Positions 11,312 through 23,400 of a stretch of DNA of 64,000 bases are shown here, in pieces; position 1 is the stretch's first letter; each line of letters opens with the position of its first letter. Where the stretch lies: assembly GCA_963966185.1 (NCBI GenBank), contig CAWZYM010000036.1, positions 1 to 64,000 of the forward strand, written 5' to 3'. The stretch is from Rhabditoides inermis (Eukaryota; Nematoda; Chromadorea; Rhabditida; Rhabditidae). The notes below the pieces were generated by a model. It had not been told where the DNA came from. It worked only from the letters and a program-made list of their open reading frames with translations, and searched no databases. Both the position numbers and the translations under genes were made by a program.

Positions 11312-14300
11312 CTGTAACCACAAGCTTACAAATACACAATAACAATACTACGCTACACACCTTCATTCCATCCACGCAATATAATAATCTCAAATCAACG
11401 CGAACAGGTGCCTATCATAAGATGAGTGCACTCACAAGCCATCATTTTCATATAATGACGCAATGCAGATTATAAAGCAGAACTCATCAAACATAAGAAA
11501 ATGGGGTGTCGGATGTATTGATCAGCAGAAAGAGAACGATCGATATACGAGAGCATAAAGGAACAGATTTTACAGCGACGAGCAGACTGCACAATGCATT
11601 GCACTGCACAGAGTGGCTGACTGGGGCTGCGTGAGAAAAGAAGGGAAGCAAAGAGCGGCAGACTCACTATCCACAACCGCTAAACCCACGTCCTTCAACG
11701 ATAATTTCGCTGCATAATTGAATGGTTTCATGCAATAAAAAGTATATACTGTGTTCACATTGAATATTGATTGATTAGAAATTAAAAATAACTGTGGCCT
11801 AATAGAAACAGAGAATCCGCGATATGAATACACATAAACACAGGGTAGGGAAGACGAACGATGAGGAAGGGTGGGGGGTGGTAGAATGGAATGCATGGTG
11901 CGCGCTCAAATTGCGCACACATGCCGGCTGGACGCTATAAGCGCGCCCGCCGTAACATTCACCAGCCGGCGAATGCGATGCGAAAGCGAGAGCGAGAAGA
12001 CAGAAAGAGGACGGAAAGGAGATGAAGAAAAGGACGAGAGAAGAAGACGTGCAGCGAGAAGGAAAGTCAGATCGCACGAACGGGGCGTCAGTAACCCCCG
12101 GCAACAGCTGATTCGCGGCGCCCGTACGTCGCCCGGTTGGGCTGCCTGTTTGCTGTTAGATACTACCTCCACCCCACTCCCCCACCGACACCCCACTCCC
12201 CCGTCCCCGTCGCCCTGGTCTACTCTGTCACAGAGCACAGAGTAGACCAGGGCGAATATACGACCGAGCTTCAGACTAATCGATAATCGGTCGCACCCGC
12301 GAACACATACCAGAGGCCAGAGCGAGCGAGACATACACGCAAGACCCTCTCTGCACCGACACCCCACTCCCCCGTCCCCGTCTCTCACCATAACACACCC
12401 TCATCCACCCTCTCGACCCATCATACAAACACTCACGCATCGCCAAATGTGTGCAGTGTGCATATTCGTCGCCATAGATCAGCGTTTATGTACACACTCG
12501 TAGTCTGTGTACAAATCGATCAATCAATAAGAGAAGAGAGACAGCTCGCTCACACAGCACAGCACACATCGCCGCTCAATAAACAGTGCTCCCGAGAACT
12601 GACGAAATATCAGTTAATAGGGGTTAAAATGAAGACATAAAAGCGAGCACAATTCGTCGATAGCTCATCGCTCAATCAACAGCGCGCGTTTCGAACAAGA
12701 GCGAGCAGAGGGCACAGAGGGTCAGCAAGAACAGTGTGCACCCAGTGTACAATGGCAGCCCCATACAGACGCCTCATGAGGCGAGGTCACAGCAGGGCGG
12801 CCGCGTGCCCTCACATTAGCATAGGCGATGAGGACATGACCGGAGAGAGACGCGCTGACCCCATTTACGGATAACATCACTAACGGCGCGACGAGGCAAG
12901 CGGAGCAGGGCGAAGGCGAAGATAGAGGCGCGATAGCAGGCAAGAGGCTGATGGCATGATAGGATAGCGGCATCCCGGCAGCAGTCGAGATACACGGAAG
13001 ACGAAGAGCTAGCCGATTACCCACAGATATGCGGACTCATATGACTACATATTATCCACAAGCAACACAAAGCGAGCATGATAAATAACGGCGCAACGTA
13101 AGATCAGTATAAGAAACGGTAGAAAATGAGCACAAGAAAGTACTAGCCAAACCCAAAATAAGCAACTGAATGTGAGCAAAACGCGACGAGCAAGACGACC
13201 AAGAAGAGATGAGAATGTAGGGGAAACGAGATGCGAGAAGCAAACGAGCAATGGGTGGATCGAATCGACTAGCGACAGACGAACGACTAAGCCAGCAAGC
13301 GAACAGCGAGCGAGCCAACCCAGCCACTCACTCCATACCCAATCAAATATTACCTGTTATCAGAAAAGGCGTTAAACAGCTAAACTCGTTGAAAATTATT
13401 GTTAGACATATAAGAAACCGAATTAAGGAACTATAATAAATGAGAATGAGGCAGACGAGGCCATGCGAGGCACATAGGGACAGGGGCGCCGGCTGCATTC
13501 GAGGACGTCTGTCGCGGGTCCTTGGCGACACACACCAGACCGGTACCAAGGCAGCAGCGCTCGCAGCGCTCCCACACTTGCCCCCCCCCACACACACACA
13601 CAGCCGGCTCACCTCGAGGCCGCTGCGCGCTCCAACCAAAAAAAAGTACAGTCAAATGAAAATGAAAATGAGAAGATATGAAACGTACGTGGGTAGGTCT
13701 GTAGGTGTGATCATAATAGACGATTAAACAGGTAAGAAGAACAGTGGAACCATATAAGACACTGGGTGGGACCATATTCCCACAAACCCCCTACTCACTC
13801 GCACACTCACTTAACCACTACCGGGTCAGAGGGAGATTATCCACACTATCTCTGTGAGCTCACAATTCGATCAATTCCAGACATCCACAGCCTGCGTCCA
13901 AGGCCAAATTCTATGCATTGTGGTTAGCATAGAGGCTATGAGCGGGAACACGCCTATTCATATCCAATATCGACAGGTGCTCAGAAAGACAGGGTGCCAA
14001 TCAATCATTCACTAACATCATTCTAATGGCGAGGAAAACATTTCCGTAATTCAATATAAATATAAAAACGTCTCAGCATACGTAAACTGAGGAGACAAGA
14101 GACAAAGGTTAAAATAGTGAAGGTGAGTGCGCACAACGGCGACCAGACTAGGTGTAGGTAGCAGATAGTGTGATAACGCAGGCGAACGAGACGCACCGCA
14201 GCTATACTGTGTAAGAAAACGCCACCGTAAACCACATAACGTTGTACAGTGTACGCAGTATACCGTTACTGTACCTAAGGGCGTGCGTGAATAAAACTGC

Positions 14301-15876
14301 CATTCAGGCAGTGATCGGTGAGCGCTAATCGAGCGATGAGAAGCAAGGCGGGCGTGACAAGCGTCGAGACGAGATATGCAGAGGAGGCGGGATGTGAACA
14401 CATCACTGGCGCCAACCACCACGCACAATCATACAAAATACGGGAACGGGTGATGATGCAAATTCAATAATAAGAGTAGTAATGATAATTGAATGTCAAA
14501 TGTCAATACACTGCATAAACATGCCGCGAAGATTAATAATAATAAAGCATACGCTGGTGACTGGTAAGTTCGATATAAAGACAGACAGATAACCCAACAC
14601 AGCACCGCACACAGCCCTCTCGCCGCACCCACTGCCGCCGCAGACCCACTCGCTCTCTCCCTTCCCACACCAGCGCCCCACTCGCTCTGTGTACGCTATC
14701 GATCGACGCCCCCTGCGTCTCTGCCTACATGCACTCACGCGCTCTCGTCATCTCGTCTCTGCACACAACAGCTGATCCTCGTTCGCCGCTCGCCGACTGC
14801 ACCCCCCACCCCCGTCGAACGAATACACTAAGGGACGTACCACCCATCAGACAACCATTACATCGATATATCGTAAAATAAGAGAATATTGCAGATGAAT
14901 CTATGGAGGCAGTTCGTCTTCTCATGAGAGCGATGAGAGACGAGAACCAGTCCGCAAATCGATCGGGGAATGCCACACCATCTATAGGCCATTCAGCGGC
15001 CAGTGACGAGATAGTGAGAACAACCACGAATTAGAGCGTAAGGGTCTCTAAAACCCCTACAAGTCTTGAGTGTTTCAATCTTTCGAACGAAACGGCGCTA
15101 GCAAGGCCAGTCTACCCGCTATCCACTCAAGTCGAGCATTATTAGATCACTAGCGACGATATTACTGCTCGCCATCGGCCGCTTTCAGTCGGGTAGAAGC
15201 AACAAGGCTGCGCTATCGAGCAAGTGTGCTTGGGGAATCGATATCGATCGATTCAAGTCACTGTCACATCATCATGGCCACGCAAACCAGATTCTGAGTA
15301 GTCATATCGTATCCGAATGAATACGCAAGGCGAGAGAGCGGGTCGGTGGTGATAGTGATAGGATAGTGATCCCAATACATTCGGCAGGCTAAACACGAGA
15401 GTGGCAGGGCTGATTTTAATGATCACAAACCCAATGTTGCGTTAGTATCATGAAGCGTGTCCAATTCACGAACCAACAGTCTTCCTAGCGCGTACTTCGC
15501 TGTCTCGTTCCGTGACACGCTCACCTTGGTACGAGCCTCATCATCTCTTCTGTTCAGCTCGTGGCCATACCACCATCATGCCTAAAAAGGTATGCAATGA
15601 AACCTTGATAATTAATATCGAGAGTTCAATCAAGTAACCATTGGAAATCCAATAAATCTCGAAAAATACCAAAAACTATACATGGTCGAACACATTTATT
15701 CAAAATGAAAACACAAAAAAAACGCAAAAAAACATGAAGACAATAAAAACTAATCTAAGAACACAAACTGAATGCAAAAAGGTGCCCAAAAAAGGAAGTA
15801 CGAATGTCAGCAACATGAATAACTAAACCTACAGCTGTCCAATATATAGCATGGTAACGGTGTCTGCGTTCAAGAT
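11312..15876. other. 4.5-kb stretch without a recognisable gene
   Basis: No supported coding exons. The stretch holds a duplicated C-rich motif (around 12189-12211 and 12359-12381), a perfect 18-bp hairpin between the copies (12211-12254), a C/CA-rich patch near 13572-13602, and a small ATG-CCT-AAA-AAG exon-like site at about 15579 followed by GTATGC with no partner exon that I can find. The right end near 15.7-15.87 kb is the 3' flank of TRMT61A, with a minus-strand AATAAA at about 15693-15698. Confidence 0.45.
12211..12254. repeat. Perfect 18-bp hairpin
   Basis: Arms 12211-12228 and 12237-12254 are exact reverse complements (CGCCCTGGTCTACTCTGT) around an 8-nt loop. The hairpin is too short for a usual pre-miRNA. 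It lies just right of one copy of a C-rich repeat whose second copy lies about 150 bp further on. Confidence 0.9.
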
Positions 15877-17482
15877 TCAATCAGCCCTGGGCAGCATGGT
15901 GCAACTGGTGAGGTATCCAGTGTGAGTAGGCTGCGTATGGGGGAAAGTGATGGCAGCGGCAGCAGTAGCGACACAGCCCTCTCCGGTCGCATCTTCTTCG
16001 TCGTCGCCCTTACGCTTCCTCTTGCTCGCCAGATCGCGTCCGCTTCTCGCACCGTCAACTGCACCTTGCTCGCCGTTTTCATTGAACGAGGCAAGCGACT
16101 GCCTGCGCAAATCGACCACCTGAAATAATAATGAAACACATATTATCATTGCTTTCCACAAACTTTCATCGAACGAGGCACAATCTCCACCGTCTCCACC
16201 TGACAGAATCCGGCTGTACGCATAGCCTCGCAAGTCCTTTGCACCTGTTCAATACACGGTGAAAACGACACGAAGCGACCACCACGGCTGCGCGAGAGAG
16301 CAGCAGCAGCAAACTCCACCTGAAAGCGAGTGATAAAAAAAACAAAAATATCATGATCTTATTATTGTTTTGAGAGCTTCTAAGAGATCTTGCGCATCTT
16401 TACCCACTCTTCCTTCCCTGTATGGCTTTCTTCTATGCCCCATATCTTGGTTGAGCAATTTTATGACCCCTTATTCCAGTAGCGAGAATTTTGAGGTGAA
16501 ATCACAAAATGAAAATTTTACCCTTATTTGACCCACAACTTTTTAATCTTGACCAGATTTCTCTTAAAAGACCTACGAGCCACATGAAAGAAGATCGGCA
16601 TATAACTATAATAAACAGACGGACCGCTTCCCACGGAGCCGGCACATCGAGAAACACAGCATCTGCCTCTCCATTCACGTGGAAACCATCCACACAAACG
16701 TTGCGCACAACCGCAGTGGTAACATCAGACAAGCCATGTTCCTAAAAAGAAATGTGACACAAATTTGATATAATTTACAAACATAATAAGAGCGACTCAC
16801 AGCGAACTCCTGAGTAACCTTAGTTGTCCTGGTAGGCTCGATATCATGCGTGTAGATGTGACCTGATGGAAAGACAGCCATAGCGAGCGCATGAGAAAGA
16901 CTTCCACTGCCAGTACCGCTCTCGCAAACGATCTGAAAATGTTCTGTAAACGTTTAAACATTCATAGATATCGTAACAATGCAATACCTTTCCAGGAGCG
17001 ACATCGAGCATGGAGAGAATGAGAGACACGTCGGGAGTGTAGAGAATCTGGGTACGACGAGGTAAGGCTCGCGTCCACAGCTCGGAAGAAGGACGAAGCA
17101 GATAGACATAACCTGCCGTAGCCGTGACACGACTGCCCCATCTAAGAGAAACAATGGCACGTAGATGTAAAAAAAACTGCTCAACTGTTTTAATTACCTC
17201 TTTCCGATAATGAACTCGTGCCTCAGTGCGCCATAACGCATAGTGAGAGTCTGACCACGACGCGCAACCACCGGATACGTACTGCCATAGTTGACATAGA
17301 CAATCACAGTGTCACCCTCCGCAATCACATCAGAGAACTCCATGAACGAATGAGACCCTTAAAATAAGAACTTCATAAGAACTATTGGAAGAATTCAATT
17401 AAAACAAAGCTAACCACGTACCAATTACCGTACTAGCAATGTCGACGGGAACCGCGGGTGAAGATACAACTGCAGCTGACAT
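15877..17482 (-). CDS. TRMT61A: tRNA (adenine-58-N1)-methyltransferase catalytic subunit
   Basis: Catalytic half of the TRMT6/TRMT61A heterotetramer that makes m1A58 in the T-loop of tRNAs. The N-terminal barrel begins MSAAVVSSPAVPVD and includes EGDTVIVYVNYG and RRGQTLTMRYGALRHE. The Rossmann domain follows: RTQILYTPDVSLILSMLDVAPGK, the SAM-binding loop ESGTGSGSLSHA, an acidic residue in YTHDIEP, and the family motif ADAVFLDVPAPWEAV. SFSPCIEQVQRTC comes next and a lysine-rich patch (KRKRKGDDEED) lies near the C terminus. The many short exons all join in frame. VPS25 ends only 78 bp upstream on the same strand, and CTTCAG lies about 30 nt before the ATG. This spacing fits a downstream operon gene. 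Confidence 0.95.
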
Positions 17483-17560
17483 GTTCGACCTCTTTTTGAC
17501 ACTGTTTACTGAAGAACTTTTTATATTTCCACCAAAATGTTATATTCCTACCAATATGCA

Positions 17561-18376
17561 CTAAGGCAGAAACTTGACTCCTTCGGCGTCGGTTCCGATG
17601 CCAATGAGCTGTGCACGACGCTGCTGCTCCAGACTACGCAATGACTTCAGCAAAACCTCCTTATCCAAACCGTAGAACGCTAAAAACAGAATGTTGCAAC
17701 AGTACATCAGTGTAATAAGCATACACTCGTTCTGGTTGTCGTCGTCCTGAGTGAGTTGAAACAATGTGCAAGGTGTGTTGAGAAGTCCGTTGCTGACGGC
17801 CCACTCGTAAATAAGAGCGCCCCACTCGTCAGGCTGACGCCAGTACACGTGACAACGACGCTTGTCGAGTGAACCCTCTAGCCACTCGACGTGTTCTTAA
17901 ACATTTCGTAATATTCAGAGAAACATATATTGATAACTAACTCTTCTTTTCAAGATTGTCAAAGACTGCCTGGATTCCGTCAGCGTTGAGACGACCTGAA
18001 AATATATGTTCAAAGTTGATATTGATTCAAATAAAAAATTCACACTAAAACAACATACGGCTATGAAACACAAATAATACAAAATCATCACGACCAACTC
18101 ACGATTAATCTTCGGGTTGTGAAATAGCTCCGATCCCGCAGCGTCTGCGACGTCGAGAGTGTACAATTTGTTGAACTGCGCGTAATCGATGACAAGTCGA
18201 GCCCACGCCTCCAACTGTTTCTCCCTAGTAGTTAACGTCTGCTGGAGACTGGAAATAAGCCAATGAATTTCACAAGCACCAAAAAGGAATGCCCCAGCTA
18301 ATATGAAATTCGCACATAACCTCACTCACGTGAAGAAGGGTGGAAAATCATATTGCCATGGCCATTTGAATGACAT
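17561..18376 (-). CDS. VPS25: ESCRT-II subunit VPS25
   Basis: VPS25 is a winged-helix subunit of ESCRT-II, recruiting CHMP6 and ESCRT-III to endosomal membranes for multivesicular body sorting. The first exon reads MSFKWPWQYDFPPFFT, containing the PPFFT signature that binds VPS22/VPS36. The next exons contain TREKQLEAWARLVIDYAQFNKLYTL and LFHNPKINR. The C-terminal winged helix contains MYWRQPDEWGALIYEW, FYGLDKEVLLKSL and a terminal GVKFLP. Length (about 180 aa) matches the family. A TTATTTCAG acceptor lies about 20 nt before the ATG. It is the probable first gene of an operon with TRMT61A. Confidence 0.95.
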
Positions 18377-19060
18377 TCTATTGGGTGCTCAACATCACCT
18401 GAAATAATCAAGCACATCAATAGTTGTCATGGCTTTGCAAGAACTAATAAGTTCACCATTCTCTACGACTGTCGCAATGAATGGTATAATGATAGTATCC
18501 CATTCACACACAACGTTGTCGACAAACATTCATTTGAACAACACCAGTTATCAGGTAGTGGTTGCACAGGGTTTCAAACCCAATAATGACAAACAAAATC
18601 AGCACATCATGAGTTTGAAGACATCATTTACAACAATTAACTTCAGTACAACAAAACAAATAAGAACATACAACGTTATGAACCACGTACAAATAAGGAT
18701 GGATGAACACACACATTGCAGAAAGACTACTAATTTCGAGAACATGAAAACTGAAATGACTATATATACATAGATAAATCAAGACATGAAAATATCATTA
18801 TCGCAATAGTCAATTGAAGAGAATCGTGTCGAGAATTTCCAATCGTTCATATTCAATATGCGTCGTTGTGAATAATATTCAAAATCACGCATGCGCAGGG
18901 CGCAGGGGCACGGGAGACATATGAGAATGTTGACGGGATAGGCATAGCGAGTCCTCTACTCTGCCAACCTCTCTCAAAAAACTACAACCCAATATTGCAG
19001 AGGGCGCGCCAGAGCAGGAAAGAGGAGGAAGCGCGGATGGCCGGTGCAACGCTGGCATCT

Positions 19061-19100
<40 letters not shown>

Positions 19101-19214
19101 TGTATTGGAAAACGCGTACATGTGCGCGCATGCGAGATAGTTGCTCCAATTGAAAGCGGGGCTATTTATAGAAAGACGAAATACATAAACTGATAAATGA
19201 ATTACAATTTCCAC
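18377..19214. other. Intergenic, with (CA)n tract
   Basis: This lies between the 5' end of VPS25 and the 3' end of the USP3-like gene, both on the minus strand. It contains a (CA)n microsatellite at 19066-19098 and otherwise AT-rich sequence. I see no gene. At 838 bp it is long compared with the other gaps in this block, so a separate promoter for VPS25 is plausible. Confidence 0.5.
19066..19098. repeat. (CA)n microsatellite
   Basis: About 16 CA units in the gap between the USP3-like and VPS25 genes. Confidence 0.95.
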
Positions 19215-21530
19215 TTATGATCCCAAGCGTGATTTGACGTAGAAGAGCAGATACGCTTTCTGTTTAAGAACAGATTGCTCGGAACATGCCTTGACGGTTG
19301 CATCGTTGTAGTGGTACCACCGCCCATCATGTTGAGCGTACGCAGTGTAGTGTCCAGAGCTCACCCTACCAATACCGATTGAGAACGTTGTTACAAAATA
19401 TATTGCTTCTCACCCAGATCCATGATGAACGACTAGCGACGAAAGATCAAAACTAGTTGAAATACCGTTACGCGCTGGGGTACTCTGACAATGAAATGAT
19501 TTAAAAAAAAAACATAAAAGTGATATACCTGAGGATCCACAAAAGAGGTCATGTCCAATCCAGAAAGAGGAAATTCCACCATGTTGTCCAGTTTGCCGCG
19601 ATGCACATGAGACCACCGGAATCGCTTGAGATGAAAGCATATTACCTTAAAAAACAACTTCAGCACATACCAGAAATAAATCACATTTAAATTACATTTG
19701 GTAAGAGCCGGATGAACAGTTGTTTTGTAGACGGCCGTTTCTCCAAACAACGAGGGCAGTTGTACTGCTCGCAACAGTCCAGTTGTTCCTTATCGAAGAA
19801 ACGCCGAACACAATCTTCCAACTTCACCGTTGCAGCCCGAGCACCAGCGGTTGGAATAAAGATGTCGAGAGACAGATCTTAAATAGTTTTTTAATGATAA
19901 AAATAGAACATATTCTCACCCATAAACGGATCGCACTTGTTGCTGATCGAATCACATGAAAGACATGTTACTTGAGACAGAAGAGCCCCCTCGAAAAGTC
20001 GAGTGACTATAGTTCCAATCGCCACATCTCCTCGTCCATCAGTAACGTGTTGTTCACTCTCAGCTGGGAGTCGACAACGACGTAGCTCGCCATGTAGGCG
20101 ATCCAGCATTCCGCGAAGCAACTCATGAGAATCTTGTTGTTGAAATCCCCTAAAAGAGAATCAAATATGATAGTAAACTATACCTTACCTAAATCGTGGA
20201 GAAATGGACCAAACAGCATTAAACAATGAATCCGGAGAAAAAGACTGAACGCTTGTTTGTTGCAGTTCGATTAAAACTTTTCGCAGTTCCTCCACGAAAA
20301 CTCTGTGAAAAGCGTAAAGTAAAACCCGCAGTATGACTCACATTGCGATAATATTCCGTTTGTCAACAGCATTGTCTATATTCTCTCCTGCAGCGCGTCT
20401 CGTCATGTATCGGGGAGTAGGAAGAGCAGAAGAAGAATCGGCGGTGCATTCCGGCTCAAGGATGGGTAGATTGACCATGTAATCGTGGAACACATCAATT
20501 CCACTAAAACAAATATATTCAGCTTAAACGGTTTAGCTCAAACCTACTTCAATGCTTGAACAACGGCATTCATGAAACATGTGTTTCCAAGATTCTTAAG
20601 TCCACGACGTTTTCCAACATCATTGTTACGGGTGATGGTATCATTATCATTCAAGAAAGCGATACCGCATCTATCGCCACTTGTCTGAATTTATACATAT
20701 ATTAAAGTAATATACATTTACAGACCATTTTTCGTTTACGGGACGGTGACAAGTGCTGTTCGAGATGGGGGACACCTTTCTTTGACATTTGTGAAGGAAG
20801 ATCATCCTCGAGAACAGATCCACACTCCTCAACCTCATCATGTGCACTAAAACAACTTATTAAATCTTGTGTTAATTATGACTTACCTATTTCTCACAGT
20901 GTCATCAATTACGTCAAGTGGGATCTTGTCTTCTTCTTCGGTAGACTCATCCACATTATCGTTAGTAGTCGATGAATAACAATGATCCTTCTGTCTAAAA
21001 AACAACAACAAATAAAACAGAAACATTAATCAAACAAACCTAGAAAGATTATGAAATGTGAGCGATGCCCTCACAGATGAGATCTTGAGATCAACAGTAT
21101 CAGATCCAACATATCCATCGCACTTGTAACTAAATGAAAAATATTATATCTATAATCTAACACAACTCACCAATAAACCTCGTATGTATAGCACTGGATC
21201 CCGATAGTATGACTAGGGTTCAAATTGAAATGAAACAATCCATCTCGATTGACGTAACGTCCACAATGAATCAATCCACATGACAAACACAACCAAGGTT
21301 CTTCCGAGGTACCGCATTCAACACAGTTCCATGAAGCAAGATTCCTGGCAAAGTAAAAATTGAAATACCAATATGCAAACTTACGATGTGCATGAGAAGT
21401 CAGAATCGAGTTTCGCTTGAAGAGGAACTCGGGGCGAAGCTCTACGTCTCTCCTTCGATCTGACGTTTTTGAGCTGATGCAAATCAAGACGGGATATGCA
21501 AACTGCCGCTAAGTGCGGACAGTCAACCAT
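19215..21530 (-). CDS. USP3: USP3-like ubiquitin carboxyl-terminal hydrolase
   Basis: A cysteine-protease deubiquitinase with an N-terminal zf-UBP domain; USP3 acts on ubiquitinated histones H2A/H2B. The start ([11 protein letters not shown]) supplies the first zinc ligands. [27 protein letters not shown] and a later YKCDGYV complete the zinc finger. After an acidic Ser-rich linker the catalytic domain opens with [18 protein letters not shown] (catalytic Cys). It continues through [21 protein letters not shown], a CPRC zinc pair and [14 protein letters not shown] sequence, to [20 protein letters not shown] with the catalytic His, then WYHYNDATV with the Asn/Asp. All catalytic residues are present. 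The order and zinc finger match USP3 better than USP22, but another zf-UBP USP is possible. AATCTTCAG directly abuts the ATG. RPS6 ends 151 bp upstream. Confidence 0.93.
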
Positions 21531-21681
21531 CTGAAGATTAAGTCTACCAAAAAAAATTAGTAAACCATAACAAGATATAAATCGAATGTTAACGAATTAT
21601 CGAAGAGACATAAAAACGAACGTATAATATCAACATTTTATGTTGCGAAACAAGTAAGACAACAACAAGAAACGTTAGTCT

Positions 21682-22590
21682 TTACTTCTTCGACTCGGAC
21701 TTGCGGGAGGACGAGAGCCTGCGGGCATCGTTCTGCTCCTTGTGATACTTGGCGAGCATCTTGTGGTAAGCAGCAGCCTCCTCGCGGTTCTTGACACGCC
21801 TCTTCTCCTTAGCGACGATCTTAGCGCGCTTCCTGTGCAGAGTAGCGGGAGTAACGAGCCTCTGGATCTTGGGGGCAACAATCCTGGGCTTCTTTCCTGA
21901 AAAGAACATGTACTTACCCAAATAAGACTGAAAAATAGTGTGAAGCAAATGACTCACCCTCCTTCTCCTTGGTCTGGCGAATAACGTACTTGCGGACGTC
22001 ATCCTCAGGGGAGAGGTTGAAAAGCTTGCGGATCTTGGAGGCCCTCTTAGGTCCGCGCAGGCGGGGAAGGACGGTATCGGTGAGTCCAGCGATGTCGTTG
22101 TCTCCTAAACTATCATTTAGAGAGGATACGATTACATCGAACGGACTAAACAATTTATGTTATATAACTGAACGCACCCTTCTTCACGACGACAGCAGAG
22201 ATAACGGACATGTTGGCGTCAACGATGCATCCACGGACGGACTTTCTCTTGCGCATACCGTTGCGAGCCCAGGTGCGGTAGCACGAGGATCCCTTTCCGA
22301 GGAGAAGACGGACGCGGCCGTTGGTGAGAACTCCCTGCTTCATGGGAAATCCCTGCTTGTCGTTTCCACCGGTGATGCGAAGAACGTATCCCTAACAATG
22401 CGCAAATTGTTTCGAAAAAATATTTTCTCGTAATATATATATGAACACCCACCTTCCACTCGTCTCCGAGGGAATCAGCGTCGACCTCCTGGGCCATGCG
22501 CTTCTCGAAGAAAACGCGGACCTTCTTCTCGTCCTCGAAATCGAACAGCTTCTGCTGACCCGTGGCGGGGTAGGCGACGTTGAGCTTCAT
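21682..22590 (-). CDS. RPS6: 40S ribosomal protein S6
   Basis: Structural protein of the small ribosomal subunit and S6-kinase target. The protein starts [20 protein letters not shown], contains [40 protein letters not shown] core sequence and [19 protein letters not shown]. It ends in a basic tail with [13 protein letters not shown]. The RRLSSS cluster corresponds to the kinase-phosphorylated C terminus of eukaryotic S6. Four short exons (the last from about 21898 to 21682) join in frame and length is near the usual 249 aa. A TTTTCAG lies about 27 nt before the ATG. It is the likely promoter-proximal gene of an RPS6-USP3 operon, and it is divergent from the long plus-strand gene at 23.4 kb. 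Confidence 0.97.
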
Positions 22591-23400
22591 CTTTGCAGAT
22601 GTAGCCTATATAACCCTGAAAAGTTACTCCATATTCATAAACAACGAATAATTACAACATGTAAACGATTTCGCCGATAACAAAATGATCAACATATACG
22701 GTATAATAGAATGTGATATACAAAAACCAACAAAATACATGAAAATATACACGGTAAATCAACAACTGGCCTAAAAAGAGCAGAAAATACAAAAAGAAAA
22801 TAGAAATAGTAGAGAAAATTTTTAGGATTCGCATAGGCTACGGTAGCCGCGAAGTTTGAAATTAATTTTCTAGCAAGGATGATCGTTTCAAGACCAACTA
22901 TTTTTGAAAAGTTAAACATTCAGCATTATCGAATCGTATTTTTTAATTAAGAATTTTTTATTATCTGAAAACAACAAATAATAAAACAATAATATAATAT
23001 AAATAATTAGAGTATGCTTCTAGAAATAAGTATTAATATATTTAAAAAAAAAGAAGAAAAGGTTGTGCATAATATGCAAATACTTACAGAACACGTTTAT
23101 TCTAATATCAGAATTCAACATTAAAAATATTTAAGTATATTATTCATTTCAACAATGTACTAATAAATTATGCCGCCTCAATCATTCTAGCTGTCCTCCT
23201 CATTATCTATGTTCAAAACATTTAAACATTAGTCTTTCTGTTTCTCTTCTTCTCTCTCCACGCTGTGATCCGATCTACGCTGCTCTAGCGCTAGGTTGTA
23301 ACACCCGTATCGCCTCGCGCGTTCGTTCGTACTTTACTAGCCAATGCATCTACGTCGCATTCAGGAATTCATTAATGCTATTTTAATTTGAGTTTTCAGG
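22591..23400. other. AT-rich divergent intergenic region
   Basis: This lies between the 5' ends of RPS6 (minus) and the long repeat-rich gene (plus). It is strongly AT-rich at 22640-23230, then drops into mixed sequence with T/C-rich runs (about 23225-23265) ending in TTTTCAG right before the next ATG. I see no gene. It presumably holds promoters for both genes and an outron for the plus-strand gene. Confidence 0.55.

Noticed and set aside
15540..15591. Plus-strand exon-like site: TTCTGTTCAG, then ATG-CCT-AAA-AAG followed by GTATGC
   Set aside because: Looks like a short first exon, but no downstream exon in phase was found, and the joint to 23401 gives a stop.
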